A DNA stretch of 16,463 nt from Bacteroidales bacterium (lineage in GTDB: Bacteria; Bacteroidota; Bacteroidia; Bacteroidales; JAGOPY01): assembly GCA_030638325.1 (NCBI GenBank), contig DAOWEV010000054.1, positions 1-16,463 of the forward strand, written 5' to 3'. A program made the position numbers and the translations under genes. Position 1 is the stretch's first letter. The number at the start of each line of letters is the position of its first letter. Under the pieces are notes generated by a model. That model saw only the letters and a program-made list of their open reading frames with translations, ran no database searches and was not told where the DNA came from. Below are positions 8,718-16,362 of this stretch, one piece after another.

Positions 8718-9995
8718 ATGAAGAATCAAAGCATTTTCTTACTCTTGCTGCTTGCATCATTAAAGCTGTTTTCTCAGGAGCTTACGGAGACGGAGTTCAC
8801 TTTTTGGAACAAACACTCCCTGTCTCCACATGCTGAAGTAGTGAATAATGTCTTTTTCGACCTGCCAACATTCCTGCCGGCTATAAATCATAATCCGCAA
8901 AATAATAATGACTGGGTGAACGATACCATCCTTGAGCAAAACTGGTCGGATAATGAAAGTCAGTGGGTCAATAATTATCTTTCCGTATTTATGGATTTTG
9001 ATCAGCATGGCAATCCCCGGACTAAATTAAGAAGGATCTGGAATACAAACCAAAATGAATATCTGAATGACTTCATAACCTACATTGATTATGATCCATC
9101 AGGAGATAAGATAGCAGGTGAAGATAAAAAATGGGATACCATTACCGGTGAATGGCGCAGCTTCAGCAATTTTGAATATGATTATGAACAAAACGGTAAT
9201 CTCACGACTTTTTCACGTTTTCGATGGGACACAGCAACAAGCCATTACAGACACTGGTACCAGTTCCAATATTTTTATGATGGCCAGAATAATCTTACTG
9301 AAGAATGGATAAATGAATGGAATAATACGGCCTGGATACCCTATTTAAAAACACTTTATTATTACGAGGATGGATTATTAACCTCCAGCATCGATACCTG
9401 GCTTGAAGGTGAACAATGGGTTAATGGATGGAAATGGCATTTTAGGTATGATGAGAATAAATATTTGACTGAAAAAGACTATTTCATGTGGCATGAGGAG
9501 GATTGGTTCAGGTTTGTTCAATATTTCTATTCAAATAACAACAACGGCCTGCCTCTCGAAATATTTACCATGAGCAGAAATCAAGTAGACACAGTGTGGA
9601 ACAACACAAAATTGAGTAATAACGAATATGAAAATGACTATTTAATTAGGGAGCTTACAAAAAAATGGAATGATAATGCACTGGATTGGAATAATAACAA
9701 ATTAAAAACATATTCATATCTGAAAAACCTGGGCATTAATGATCTGAATAATTCAGTAAAAATCATTATGAAAAATCCATATTCTTCCAACAGCCCGATT
9801 AAGTTTTCAGGCCTGGATATGGGTGTATATGAGCTCTCCCTGATGAGCGTAACAGGCGTTTACGCCTTTAAAACCTCTTTTATCCAAAATGAAACAGTAC
9901 GGGTAAACCAATCATTATTTCCCGGATTATATTTTTTATCAATCTCTCAGGATGATGAAATAATTCATGTTGAGAAAATTATTATTACACGATGA
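8718..9995 (+). CDS. Secreted protein with about 31-residue tryptophan-anchored repeats and T9SS sorting domain
   Basis: This 425-residue protein has a signal peptide (1-20, ending KLFSQ) and belongs to no family I recognise. Its body is a tandem repeat: tryptophans at 76, 108, 139, 170, 201, 228, 258 and 317 mark units mostly 27-32 residues apart. The pattern is W(N/D)....W......Y.YD..GNL, clearest in 139-200. The Y-YD-GN part recalls YD repeats of Rhs proteins, so these units may form similar beta strands, but the paired tryptophans are a different feature. Residues 340-425 are a divergent T9SS type A sorting domain (KNPYSSNSP, then SLMSVTGVY, and FPGLYFLSI near the end). It starts 48 bases after Rhs-A with no terminator between them, and its stop overlaps the next start (ATGA), so it probably belongs to the same operon. 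A role as a surface or shell partner of the Rhs proteins is inference from position only. Confidence 0.75.
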   Translation: MKNQSIFLLLLLASLKLFSQELTETEFTFWNKHSLSPHAEVVNNVFFDLPTFLPAINHNPQNNNDWVNDTILEQNWSDNESQWVNNYLSVFMDFDQHGNPRTKLRRIWNTNQNEYLNDFITYIDYDPSGDKIAGEDKKWDTITGEWRSFSNFEYDYEQNGNLTTFSRFRWDTATSHYRHWYQFQYFYDGQNNLTEEWINEWNNTAWIPYLKTLYYYEDGLLTSSIDTWLEGEQWVNGWKWHFRYDENKYLTEKDYFMWHEEDWFRFVQYFYSNNNNGLPLEIFTMSRNQVDTVWNNTKLSNNEYENDYLIRELTKKWNDNALDWNNNKLKTYSYLKNLGINDLNNSVKIIMKNPYSSNSPIKFSGLDMGVYELSLMSVTGVYAFKTSFIQNETVRVNQSLFPGLYFLSISQDDEIIHVEKIIITR

Positions 9996-11953
9996 AATCA
10001 CATAAAAACATGCACGTAAAATCATTGATATTCATATTATCAATGTTCTGTTTTCTGACTGAAGATGTTCATTCACAATACCTGAAAAGTGAATGGAAAT
10101 ATCACTTTGGAGGATCTGGTTGGGACAGGGTAAACGGATTAATTCAGGGACAGGATGATCATTTGTATATTACAGGTTTTTTTACTGATTCTGCTTTTTC
10201 TTCCCTCGATAGTTCATTATCAGTAAAAGCCCGTGGGGATAAGGATATCTTTTTGATGAAATATAACCCTGCCGGTGAGTTGATCTGGCTAAAGCATGCC
10301 GGTGGCCCCGGCTTTGATTCTCCCAATGCAATTTGTGAGGATAGCAAACAGAATATTTATATTGCGGGAACCTTTGAAGAAACAGCTCTGTTTGAAAATA
10401 TCAAAGTTGACGCCCTTGGGTATAATGATGGATTCCTGGCAAAATATGATGATGATGGAAGTTTTTGCTGGGTACGACAGGCCGGAAGTAAATCCAACGT
10501 TCAGCATGTTGCTATGGCTGTTGACGATAATGATTTTCTTTATGTATCAGGGATATTTGAAGATACTGTCAATTTCTTATCATCTGATGAACCCTCTTTG
10601 ATCATACCCTCTGAGAAAAGTAATGCCTTTATTTGTAAGTATAATAGTTCCGGAGAAGTTAAGTGGGTCTGCCATCTGAGCAGTTCCGGCGAGCTCAGGC
10701 CTGTTTCTGTCAAATGTGATATGGAAGGCCATGTGTTGTTATCCGGAAATTTCTCCGGGGAATTGTTTTTAAAAGAAAAGCAAAGATTAACTTCTTATGG
10801 AAAGTCTGATGTATTTGTATTAAAACTGGATGATGAAGGGAAAGTACTATGGTTAAAAGATTTCGGGGGGCCTGATAACGATAAAAGTAAAGACCTTCAA
10901 ATAGATGAGCAGGATTATGCCTGGGCCGCCCTCGAATTTCAACAGGAAATCAACATTGAAGGTGCCGTAAAAGTGCTGTCAAATGGCAGTTCAGATATTA
11001 TCCTGATACAAATTGATACAACTGGCAGTATGATTGGTTTTAAGCATGAAGGGGCTTCCAAAAGCGACCGGGTCCGCAATATTCATGTCCAACAGGGAGG
11101 TATTCAATTATTAATGATGTTAAATGATCCTGAGACTTTTGGGGGATTTCCATTTGATCCGGAAAGAAATCAAAACGATGACCTGTACCTTGGAAAATTG
11201 AATGGTAACACGAAGTGCCCGCAAGCCTTTTATACCAATGGCAATTTACTCAAAAACTCAAAAATATTGAGGGCCGATGATAATGCTTCATATTATGTTG
11301 CCGGGGATTTCCGGGACTATTTAACAGATGAAAAAGATACCAGCTTTTCTAAAGGTGATAAAGATATCTTTATTGCCAAATTGATTGATGGCTGTGAAGA
11401 TTTTAATGTTGAGCCTGGTAATGAAACTGAAATGTGCCCCGGTGATACCATTATTATCGGACATGATAATCCGAACTATTCTTACGTGTGGAATACCGGT
11501 GAAACAACACCCACATTAGCTGTTACGAAGGAAGGGCTTTACAGTGTAGTTATTATCGATAAGAATGGGTGTACCGGATACGATACGATCAAAGTCGCCA
11601 ATCTACAGGAAGAGCAGTGTGACCCTTCATTGGCTGAAACGTATCTGAATTATTCATCCGGCAATAATGACGTTGATCATAAGCTGTTTTCTGTGTATCA
11701 TAATCCCAATCCTTTCAAAGATTTTGTAATCATTTCTTACTCCTTACCAGAGACCTGCAATGTCAGCCTGGAGCTATTTAATCTGACCGGGGAACGATTG
11801 ACTTATTCGGAATTCTTGCAACAGAAGCCAGGATTGTATGATGTTAAACTGGATGCAACTATTTATCAGCCTGGGTTATATCTGTATAAGATCAATGCAG
11901 AAGGGGTATCACAGCATTATTCTCATACCCTGAAACTTGTAAAGTTAAAGTAG
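9992..11953 (+). CDS. Seven-repeat SBBP beta-propeller protein with T9SS sorting domain
   Basis: The ATG at 9992 overlaps the preceding TGA as ATGA, which fits translational coupling. An ATG at 10010 (residue 7) would give a shorter signal peptide and cannot be excluded. After the signal peptide (to about residue 29, HSQ), seven consecutive repeats of about 62 residues run from Trp35 to about 465. Each has a W.khfGG-type start, a middle strand such as LYITGFF or IYIAGTF, and a D(I/V)F..KY...G ending. This is the SBBP pattern, and seven units fit one closed seven-bladed propeller; blades 5-7 are the most diverged. An Ig-like domain (about 475-545, MCPGDTIIIG, YVWNTGETTP) and a T9SS type A sorting domain (about 565-653, HNPNPFKDF, LFNLTGERL) follow. 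Propellers of this kind usually bind proteins or sugars; no catalytic motif was seen. It lies between the two Rhs genes on the same strand. Confidence 0.85.
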   Translation: MKSHKNMHVKSLIFILSMFCFLTEDVHSQYLKSEWKYHFGGSGWDRVNGLIQGQDDHLYITGFFTDSAFSSLDSSLSVKARGDKDIFLMKYNPAGELIWLKHAGGPGFDSPNAICEDSKQNIYIAGTFEETALFENIKVDALGYNDGFLAKYDDDGSFCWVRQAGSKSNVQHVAMAVDDNDFLYVSGIFEDTVNFLSSDEPSLIIPSEKSNAFICKYNSSGEVKWVCHLSSSGELRPVSVKCDMEGHVLLSGNFSGELFLKEKQRLTSYGKSDVFVLKLDDEGKVLWLKDFGGPDNDKSKDLQIDEQDYAWAALEFQQEINIEGAVKVLSNGSSDIILIQIDTTGSMIGFKHEGASKSDRVRNIHVQQGGIQLLMMLNDPETFGGFPFDPERNQNDDLYLGKLNGNTKCPQAFYTNGNLLKNSKILRADDNASYYVAGDFRDYLTDEKDTSFSKGDKDIFIAKLIDGCEDFNVEPGNETEMCPGDTIIIGHDNPNYSYVWNTGETTPTLAVTKEGLYSVVIIDKNGCTGYDTIKVANLQEEQCDPSLAETYLNYSSGNNDVDHKLFSVYHNPNPFKDFVIISYSLPETCNVSLELFNLTGERLTYSEFLQQKPGLYDVKLDATIYQPGLYLYKINAEGVSQHYSHTLKLVKLK

Positions 11954-12047
11954 CCTGTGATATTGACCACCTTTATTGATTGATATTCAGGTAAATTCCC
12001 AGAATCAGAAAAAACAATAAATATTAATATTTTAATACTTACAGCTT
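11954..12047. other. Short intergenic region upstream of Rhs-B with an AT palindrome
   Basis: This 94-base gap separates the propeller gene from Rhs-B. It contains a perfect 14-base palindrome (AAATATTAATATTT, 12019-12032), 15 bases before the Rhs-B start. A weak imperfect hairpin (CCTG at 11954 with CAGG near 11990) lacks a T-tract and is not a good terminator. The gap could hold a separate promoter for Rhs-B or just a pause in a longer operon; no Bacteroidota -7/-33 pair was recognised. Confidence 0.4.
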
Positions 12048-15000
12048 ATGAAATATCTATTTTTTATCATATCCGGAGTCACTTTTTTCTTCTTTCCTGC
12101 AGATCAAAGTAATTCTCAAACTGTTCAGAAAAATTTCATTCAGGAACAAACTCCATTGATAGAAAACATTTCCGAGGAAGACCTGTTGCATTATAACTAC
12201 TCCAAAGAAGAAGTAATGACCGGAATTGATTACTATGATGGCTTGATAAGGCCTTCTCAAATGATTTTGTTCGCCTGGTCTGCATCAGGAGATGATCTTA
12301 TAACGCCATTTACATATGATGATTTTGGACGATCTGAAAAAGAGTATTTGTCATTTGTTAAATCTGAAAATAACGGACAATATATTGAAGATGCAGGGGT
12401 ATTTCAATCGAAATATTATGCCAATACACCACCTCAGAACATTCATGATCCGCAATTTCCTTATGCTCCCGTATGCTATGAGAACGCTCCTCTAAACAGG
12501 CTTATCAAACAGGGTTATCCGGGGGAGTCATGGCAAATAAATATTGATAAACAGTCGGTATATCCAACCGGATTTGACTATACAATGAATACGCTGGAGA
12601 TCCCATCCTGGAAAATCAAAAATAATACCATTGTCAGAGATGCCGTTTATAATCCATTTGAATTATATGTTACAACATCAATAGAGCCACTCGATCAATT
12701 CAGAATAATCATTATTGAAGAGTACAAAGATAAATTTGACAGAACCTTATTGACGAAAGTTACCGGAGGAGATAAAGTGACTAAAACTTATTATGTATAT
12801 GATGATTTTGGACTGCTGCGAGGCATTATTCCTCCTGTTGCCGCCAAGGACGACGAACTGAGTGAAACAGAGCTAAATGATTTTTGCTATTATTATGAAT
12901 ATGATGCAAAACAAAGGATGATCAAAAAAAAGCTGCCTGGAATTAATACTGCTTATATGGTTTATGATTCATTGAACAGGATAGTTTTATATCAGGATGG
13001 AAATTTCAGGCACGATGGTAATAAATGGGCCTTTTACAAATACGATATATATAACAGGGAGATATTGACCGGCATTTATAAACCTGTAAATAATTTCAAT
13101 CAGCAGCAGATGCAACAATATGTTAATGAAAAGATCGGCACTTCTTTTAAATATTACGAAGATCTGTCTCACGATAATTATGCTGAACAACATGGTTATA
13201 CTGACAAGGCTTTTCCATCCCTGAAAAATGGTGAAATTTTAACCGTGAAGTATTATGATGATCATGACTTTAACAGGGATGGAGAAGATGATTTTCATTA
13301 CAATCCTGATCCATTGGAATTTCCTGATCCCGACCTTCTGAAATCATACAAAGGTGCGCTAACCGGCACAAAGATCAGAAGCATTGATAAGATCGGGGAA
13401 GATTTTATATGGCTGTATGATGTTACATTCTGTGATAAAAGAAAAAGAGTGATACAAACCCAGTCTAACAGTCATCTTAATGAAAATAATTTCGACAATA
13501 TTTCATACGGATATGACTTTACCGGGAAGCTGCTAAAAACCAAAAACACGAATTACACAGACCCGGAAAATCCGGTTGTGATCATTGATACTCTCACCTA
13601 TGATCATGCCGGCCGAATTACGGCCTGTTATCAGAAAATTAATGATCAGAATAAATACCAGGAGATCGCTTCTTCAGAATATAATGAAATCGGTAACTTA
13701 ATAAAGGAAAACCTGCATGCAACCGGGGGCAAAGAGGCAGGACAATATCTGCAATCCATTGATTATTATTATAATCTCAGAGGATGGTTGACACAGGTGA
13801 ATGATCCTGATAATCCTTTTCAGGAACAAGACATCCTGTTTATGCGGTATCTTTATGATCAGGAATTTGAAGAGCTGAAAGCCGAACCGTATTATAATGG
13901 GAACATATCTTCCTTGCAGTGGGCTATATTTGGAAGCGCAGGTGAATGGGGTATTGACGGAAATGGGTACGGGTTTGCCTATGATGATCTGGACAGGTTA
14001 AAAAGCGCTTATTATGAAGCTTATGATTTTTCAAATGGGTGGGGGGAGTTTAAGGACATTTATTCCCTGACAGGAGTACAATATGATTTGAACGGGAACA
14101 TCCTGAAGCTGGGCAGGAGAGGCCAGGTTGATGCCGGCAATTATGATTTAATGGATAGTTTATCATATTTTTACAGAGGCAATCAAATCATCGGAGTGAA
14201 TGATGATATCCCGGAGCTTAATAACAATGTAGGCGATTTTGAAGATAACGGAAATTATTATAACCCGTCAGATCCTTCCTCTGAAGAGTACAAATATGAC
14301 GAGAACGGGAATATGGCTGAAGACAAAAATAAGCTGATTGATAAAGTCATTTATAATTTCCTGGATTTGCCTTCCGTAATTGATTTCGAGGATGGTACCC
14401 GGATAGAGTATTACTATGATTCCCAGGGAATTAAACTCCGGAAAATCGTTTATTACGAAGGAAAAATTCAAATAATTTACGACTATGTTAAAAATTTTGT
14501 GTATGTTAACCACAAATTAGACCATGTGTTAACTGAAAAAGGCAGGTTGGTAAAAATAAACGAAGAAGGCATCTTTTTGCATGAATATTTCCTGAGGGAC
14601 CACCTCGGCAATGTCAGGGCAACTTTTGGCGATATTGATAATAACGGCCAACCCGAACTTATGCAAAAGTCGTTCTACTATCCATATGGCCTCCGCATGA
14701 CCCACTCATTTTCATCTGAAAACAAATATCTGTATAACGGGAAGGAACTGCAGACCGAAAATGAATTGGGGTGGTATGATTATGGCGCACGGTTTTACGA
14801 CCCCGCTTTAGGAAGGTGGCATGTTGTGGATCCGTTGGCAAGTGAAGCTCCGGGCTGGTCGCCGTACAGGTATGGCTTTGATAATCCGGTCAGTTTTACT
14901 GATCCGGATGGAATGTTTGAAAATTATGACTGGTATCAGAGTGAAACTGGAAATGTAATTTGGCAGGAAGGTAGTGCACAGAATATTAATGTTAATGGTG

Positions 15001-15620
15001 AAGAGTTCACAAACATTGGAAAAACTTACTCAGCCCCAATGGCAGGTGGGGAAGGATATTTAAATTACTTTCAAAATATGCCAATAGCCATATCAAGTTC
15101 AAAAGCTAATGTAGGTCAATTATTAGCTAAGCATAATGGTATCTTTAGGAATGCTATGAGCATGGCTCCAACAAGGGAAATGCAATCTGAAATTTTCATG
15201 ACAAGGTTTAATATTAACTTGTCTGATGCAAGTAAAAATGTCCTTATCGGAACGTTTGCTATTCCTGCTGCTGTTTTATTAACTTCTGAGCTTATGATAG
15301 CGACACCATATTTAAGCGAATATGCTATTAATCACGCAGTTAATATTGAGCTTATGACCGGGAACATTTCGGGTTTGCAAAACTTTATTGGATATTCTGG
15401 AGCTTGGTTAACTAATTCAAATTCTGGATCATGGCTATTGGCTGCTGCTGCTGCTCAAAAGCCCCCTGGAATGGTTTATGGTTTTAATACAGATATTGTA
15501 AAAGAAGGTTATATTAAAATTACACAGGAAATCGTTAAGTCTCTTGAAATTAGTACAGAATATAATGAGAATCCATTAAAAGATATTGATTGGAATAAAT
15601 ATGGTAAATACACAAAATAG
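12048..15620 (+). CDS. Rhs polymorphic toxin with DUF6443-like N-terminus, Rhs core and variable C-terminal tip (Rhs-B)
   Basis: This 1190-residue protein has a signal peptide (1-24, FFFF core, ending near SNSQ). A DUF6443-like region starts with IDYYDGLIRPSQ (60-71), TPFTYDDFGR (86-95) and ENAPLNRLIKQGYPG. About ten YD-repeat motifs follow, for example YVYDDFGLL, MVYDSLNRI, YGYDFTGKL, LTYDHAGRI, VQYDLNGNI and YKYDENGNM. The Rhs repeat-associated core is complete: DHLGNVRATF (851 onward), YDYGARFYDPALGRW (910-924), then Asp928 (DPLA) and Asp952 in DPDGM (952-956). These are the two aspartates at the place where Rhs/TcC proteins usually self-cleave. A 234-residue tip follows. No T9SS sorting domain is present. 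The family encloses a C-terminal toxin inside a YD-repeat shell; the closely following membrane-protein gene fits an immunity partner. The Rhs class is firm; the toxic activity is not known. Confidence 0.9.
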   Translation: MKYLFFIISGVTFFFFPADQSNSQTVQKNFIQEQTPLIENISEEDLLHYNYSKEEVMTGIDYYDGLIRPSQMILFAWSASGDDLITPFTYDDFGRSEKEYLSFVKSENNGQYIEDAGVFQSKYYANTPPQNIHDPQFPYAPVCYENAPLNRLIKQGYPGESWQINIDKQSVYPTGFDYTMNTLEIPSWKIKNNTIVRDAVYNPFELYVTTSIEPLDQFRIIIIEEYKDKFDRTLLTKVTGGDKVTKTYYVYDDFGLLRGIIPPVAAKDDELSETELNDFCYYYEYDAKQRMIKKKLPGINTAYMVYDSLNRIVLYQDGNFRHDGNKWAFYKYDIYNREILTGIYKPVNNFNQQQMQQYVNEKIGTSFKYYEDLSHDNYAEQHGYTDKAFPSLKNGEILTVKYYDDHDFNRDGEDDFHYNPDPLEFPDPDLLKSYKGALTGTKIRSIDKIGEDFIWLYDVTFCDKRKRVIQTQSNSHLNENNFDNISYGYDFTGKLLKTKNTNYTDPENPVVIIDTLTYDHAGRITACYQKINDQNKYQEIASSEYNEIGNLIKENLHATGGKEAGQYLQSIDYYYNLRGWLTQVNDPDNPFQEQDILFMRYLYDQEFEELKAEPYYNGNISSLQWAIFGSAGEWGIDGNGYGFAYDDLDRLKSAYYEAYDFSNGWGEFKDIYSLTGVQYDLNGNILKLGRRGQVDAGNYDLMDSLSYFYRGNQIIGVNDDIPELNNNVGDFEDNGNYYNPSDPSSEEYKYDENGNMAEDKNKLIDKVIYNFLDLPSVIDFEDGTRIEYYYDSQGIKLRKIVYYEGKIQIIYDYVKNFVYVNHKLDHVLTEKGRLVKINEEGIFLHEYFLRDHLGNVRATFGDIDNNGQPELMQKSFYYPYGLRMTHSFSSENKYLYNGKELQTENELGWYDYGARFYDPALGRWHVVDPLASEAPGWSPYRYGFDNPVSFTDPDGMFENYDWYQSETGNVIWQEGSAQNINVNGEEFTNIGKTYSAPMAGGEGYLNYFQNMPIAISSSKANVGQLLAKHNGIFRNAMSMAPTREMQSEIFMTRFNINLSDASKNVLIGTFAIPAAVLLTSELMIATPYLSEYAINHAVNIELMTGNISGLQNFIGYSGAWLTNSNSGSWLLAAAAAQKPPGMVYGFNTDIVKEGYIKITQEIVKSLEISTEYNENPLKDIDWNKYGKYTK
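14916..15617 (+). other. Variable C-terminal tip of Rhs-B, candidate toxin domain
   Basis: This is the part of Rhs-B after DPDGM (residues 957-1190). It begins with a linker (DWYQSETGNVIW, then FTNIGKTYS) of a kind often seen right after the core in Bacteroidota Rhs proteins. The rest matches no toxin family I recognise, and no nuclease HxH, deaminase or ADP-ribosyltransferase motif was seen. It contains a strongly hydrophobic stretch (about 1065-1089, VLIGTFAIPAAVLLTSELM) and a second apolar segment (about 1110-1137) ending in five alanines encoded by GCT repeats (15441-15455). Two apolar segments and an adjacent membrane immunity candidate would fit a membrane-acting toxin; this is inference. 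Confidence 0.55.
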
Positions 15621-15628
15621 AAAATGAA

Positions 15629-16153
15629 ATGTATGGTATAGTTGTATTTTTTATTATTGTTTTTCCTTTTGCTTTAAAAAATTATCTTCGGAATTCCGAA
15701 TATCTTCTTATTGTAAGATTATCCAATTTCTTGATCTCTTTGGTTCTATTTGTGTTTTTTTTTGAAGAATTTCGATTACAGCTTTGGGACATTTACAAAA
15801 ATGGATTTAACAGCTTATATACAAAAGAATTATATTACCCTTTTTCAAAAACCTATTATTTTGTTACAAATTTATTTTATTTTCTTTTATGTTTTTTTGT
15901 AGCTGGCATATCAATTAGTTTAGGTCTAATAAAAGAACGAATTAGAGATTTGTTTTTAAAATCTTTGCCAATAATCTGGTTAATATTAGCAAATTATTTC
16001 TTTCAATTATATTTTGTTTTTACAAATGAGCTTAACAGAAACAAATTCATTGTTTTTATTGTGACCGGATTGTTAACAGGAATTATTTTATTATTAATCT
16101 ATTCTGTATTTTCAAGTAAACCTATTAAACTGCTTTATAAAAAGCGTACTTAA
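15629..16153 (+). CDS. Small five-helix membrane protein, candidate immunity protein for Rhs-B
   Basis: The 174-residue product matches no family I recognise. Five membrane segments are apparent: about 1-16, 26-46, 77-100, 111-131 and 139-162, with short loops, a longer polar loop at 47-76 and a basic C-terminus (KKRT). The ATG at 15629 lies 8 bases after the Rhs-B stop; an ATG at 15624 is in another frame and stops after five codons. Composition is extreme: 8 of 60 bases are G or C in 15841-15900, far below the Rhs core upstream. A short, AT-rich gene directly behind an Rhs tip is the usual place for the cognate immunity gene. A multi-helix membrane protein would suit a toxin that acts on the inner membrane. 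The immunity role is inferred from position, size and composition; an unrelated membrane protein remains possible. Confidence 0.7.
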   Translation: MYGIVVFFIIVFPFALKNYLRNSEYLLIVRLSNFLISLVLFVFFFEEFRLQLWDIYKNGFNSLYTKELYYPFSKTYYFVTNLFYFLLCFFVAGISISLGLIKERIRDLFLKSLPIIWLILANYFFQLYFVFTNELNRNKFIVFIVTGLLTGIILLLIYSVFSSKPIKLLYKKRT

Positions 16154-16362
16154 CGTAGGTTTCATGTATTAAAAAACCCAAACCAACTTGCGCGAGATAC
16201 CGTATTAAAACCGCTGGTCGAGTTATGCTATCCCAAACCAAGGGGCTTAAGGGCTTGCAATCTACATTTTGACATCTTCAACATCTAAAAAACGGGCTTC
16301 TTTACTTTAGCGCGCAGTAATGTTGGCTAAATATTATTTTGATGTGCTGGCTCCATTTCCAA
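16154..16362. other. Gene-free region with an imperfect inverted repeat
   Basis: No convincing open frame or RNA gene is seen downstream of the last gene. The arm CCAACTTGCGCG (16183-16194) is mirrored, with a four-base difference in length, by CGCGCAGTAATGTTGG (16311-16326). A 10-base direct repeat, CCCAAACCAA, occurs at 16177-16186 and 16232-16241. GC content is clearly higher than in the preceding gene. These features could be the ends of a small mobile or decayed element, or remnants of displaced tip sequence; neither can be decided from the window. No good terminator follows the membrane-protein gene. Confidence 0.5.

Noticed and set aside
14268..14841. Antisense open frames over the Rhs-B core
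   Set aside because: They are opposite the conserved core motifs and have no recognisable product.
15441..15455. Five GCT repeats as a phase-variation tract
   Set aside because: A trinucleotide change would only alter an alanine run and would not shift the frame.
15624..15640. ATG just before the membrane-protein start
   Set aside because: It is in another frame and meets a stop after five codons; the ATG at 15629 opens the long frame.
16147..16327. Integron attC site behind the membrane-protein gene (ACTTAAC at 16147, GTTGGCT at 16322)
   Set aside because: The right-hand core does not fit the GTTRRRY pattern, the two ends are not complementary, and no integrase is seen.
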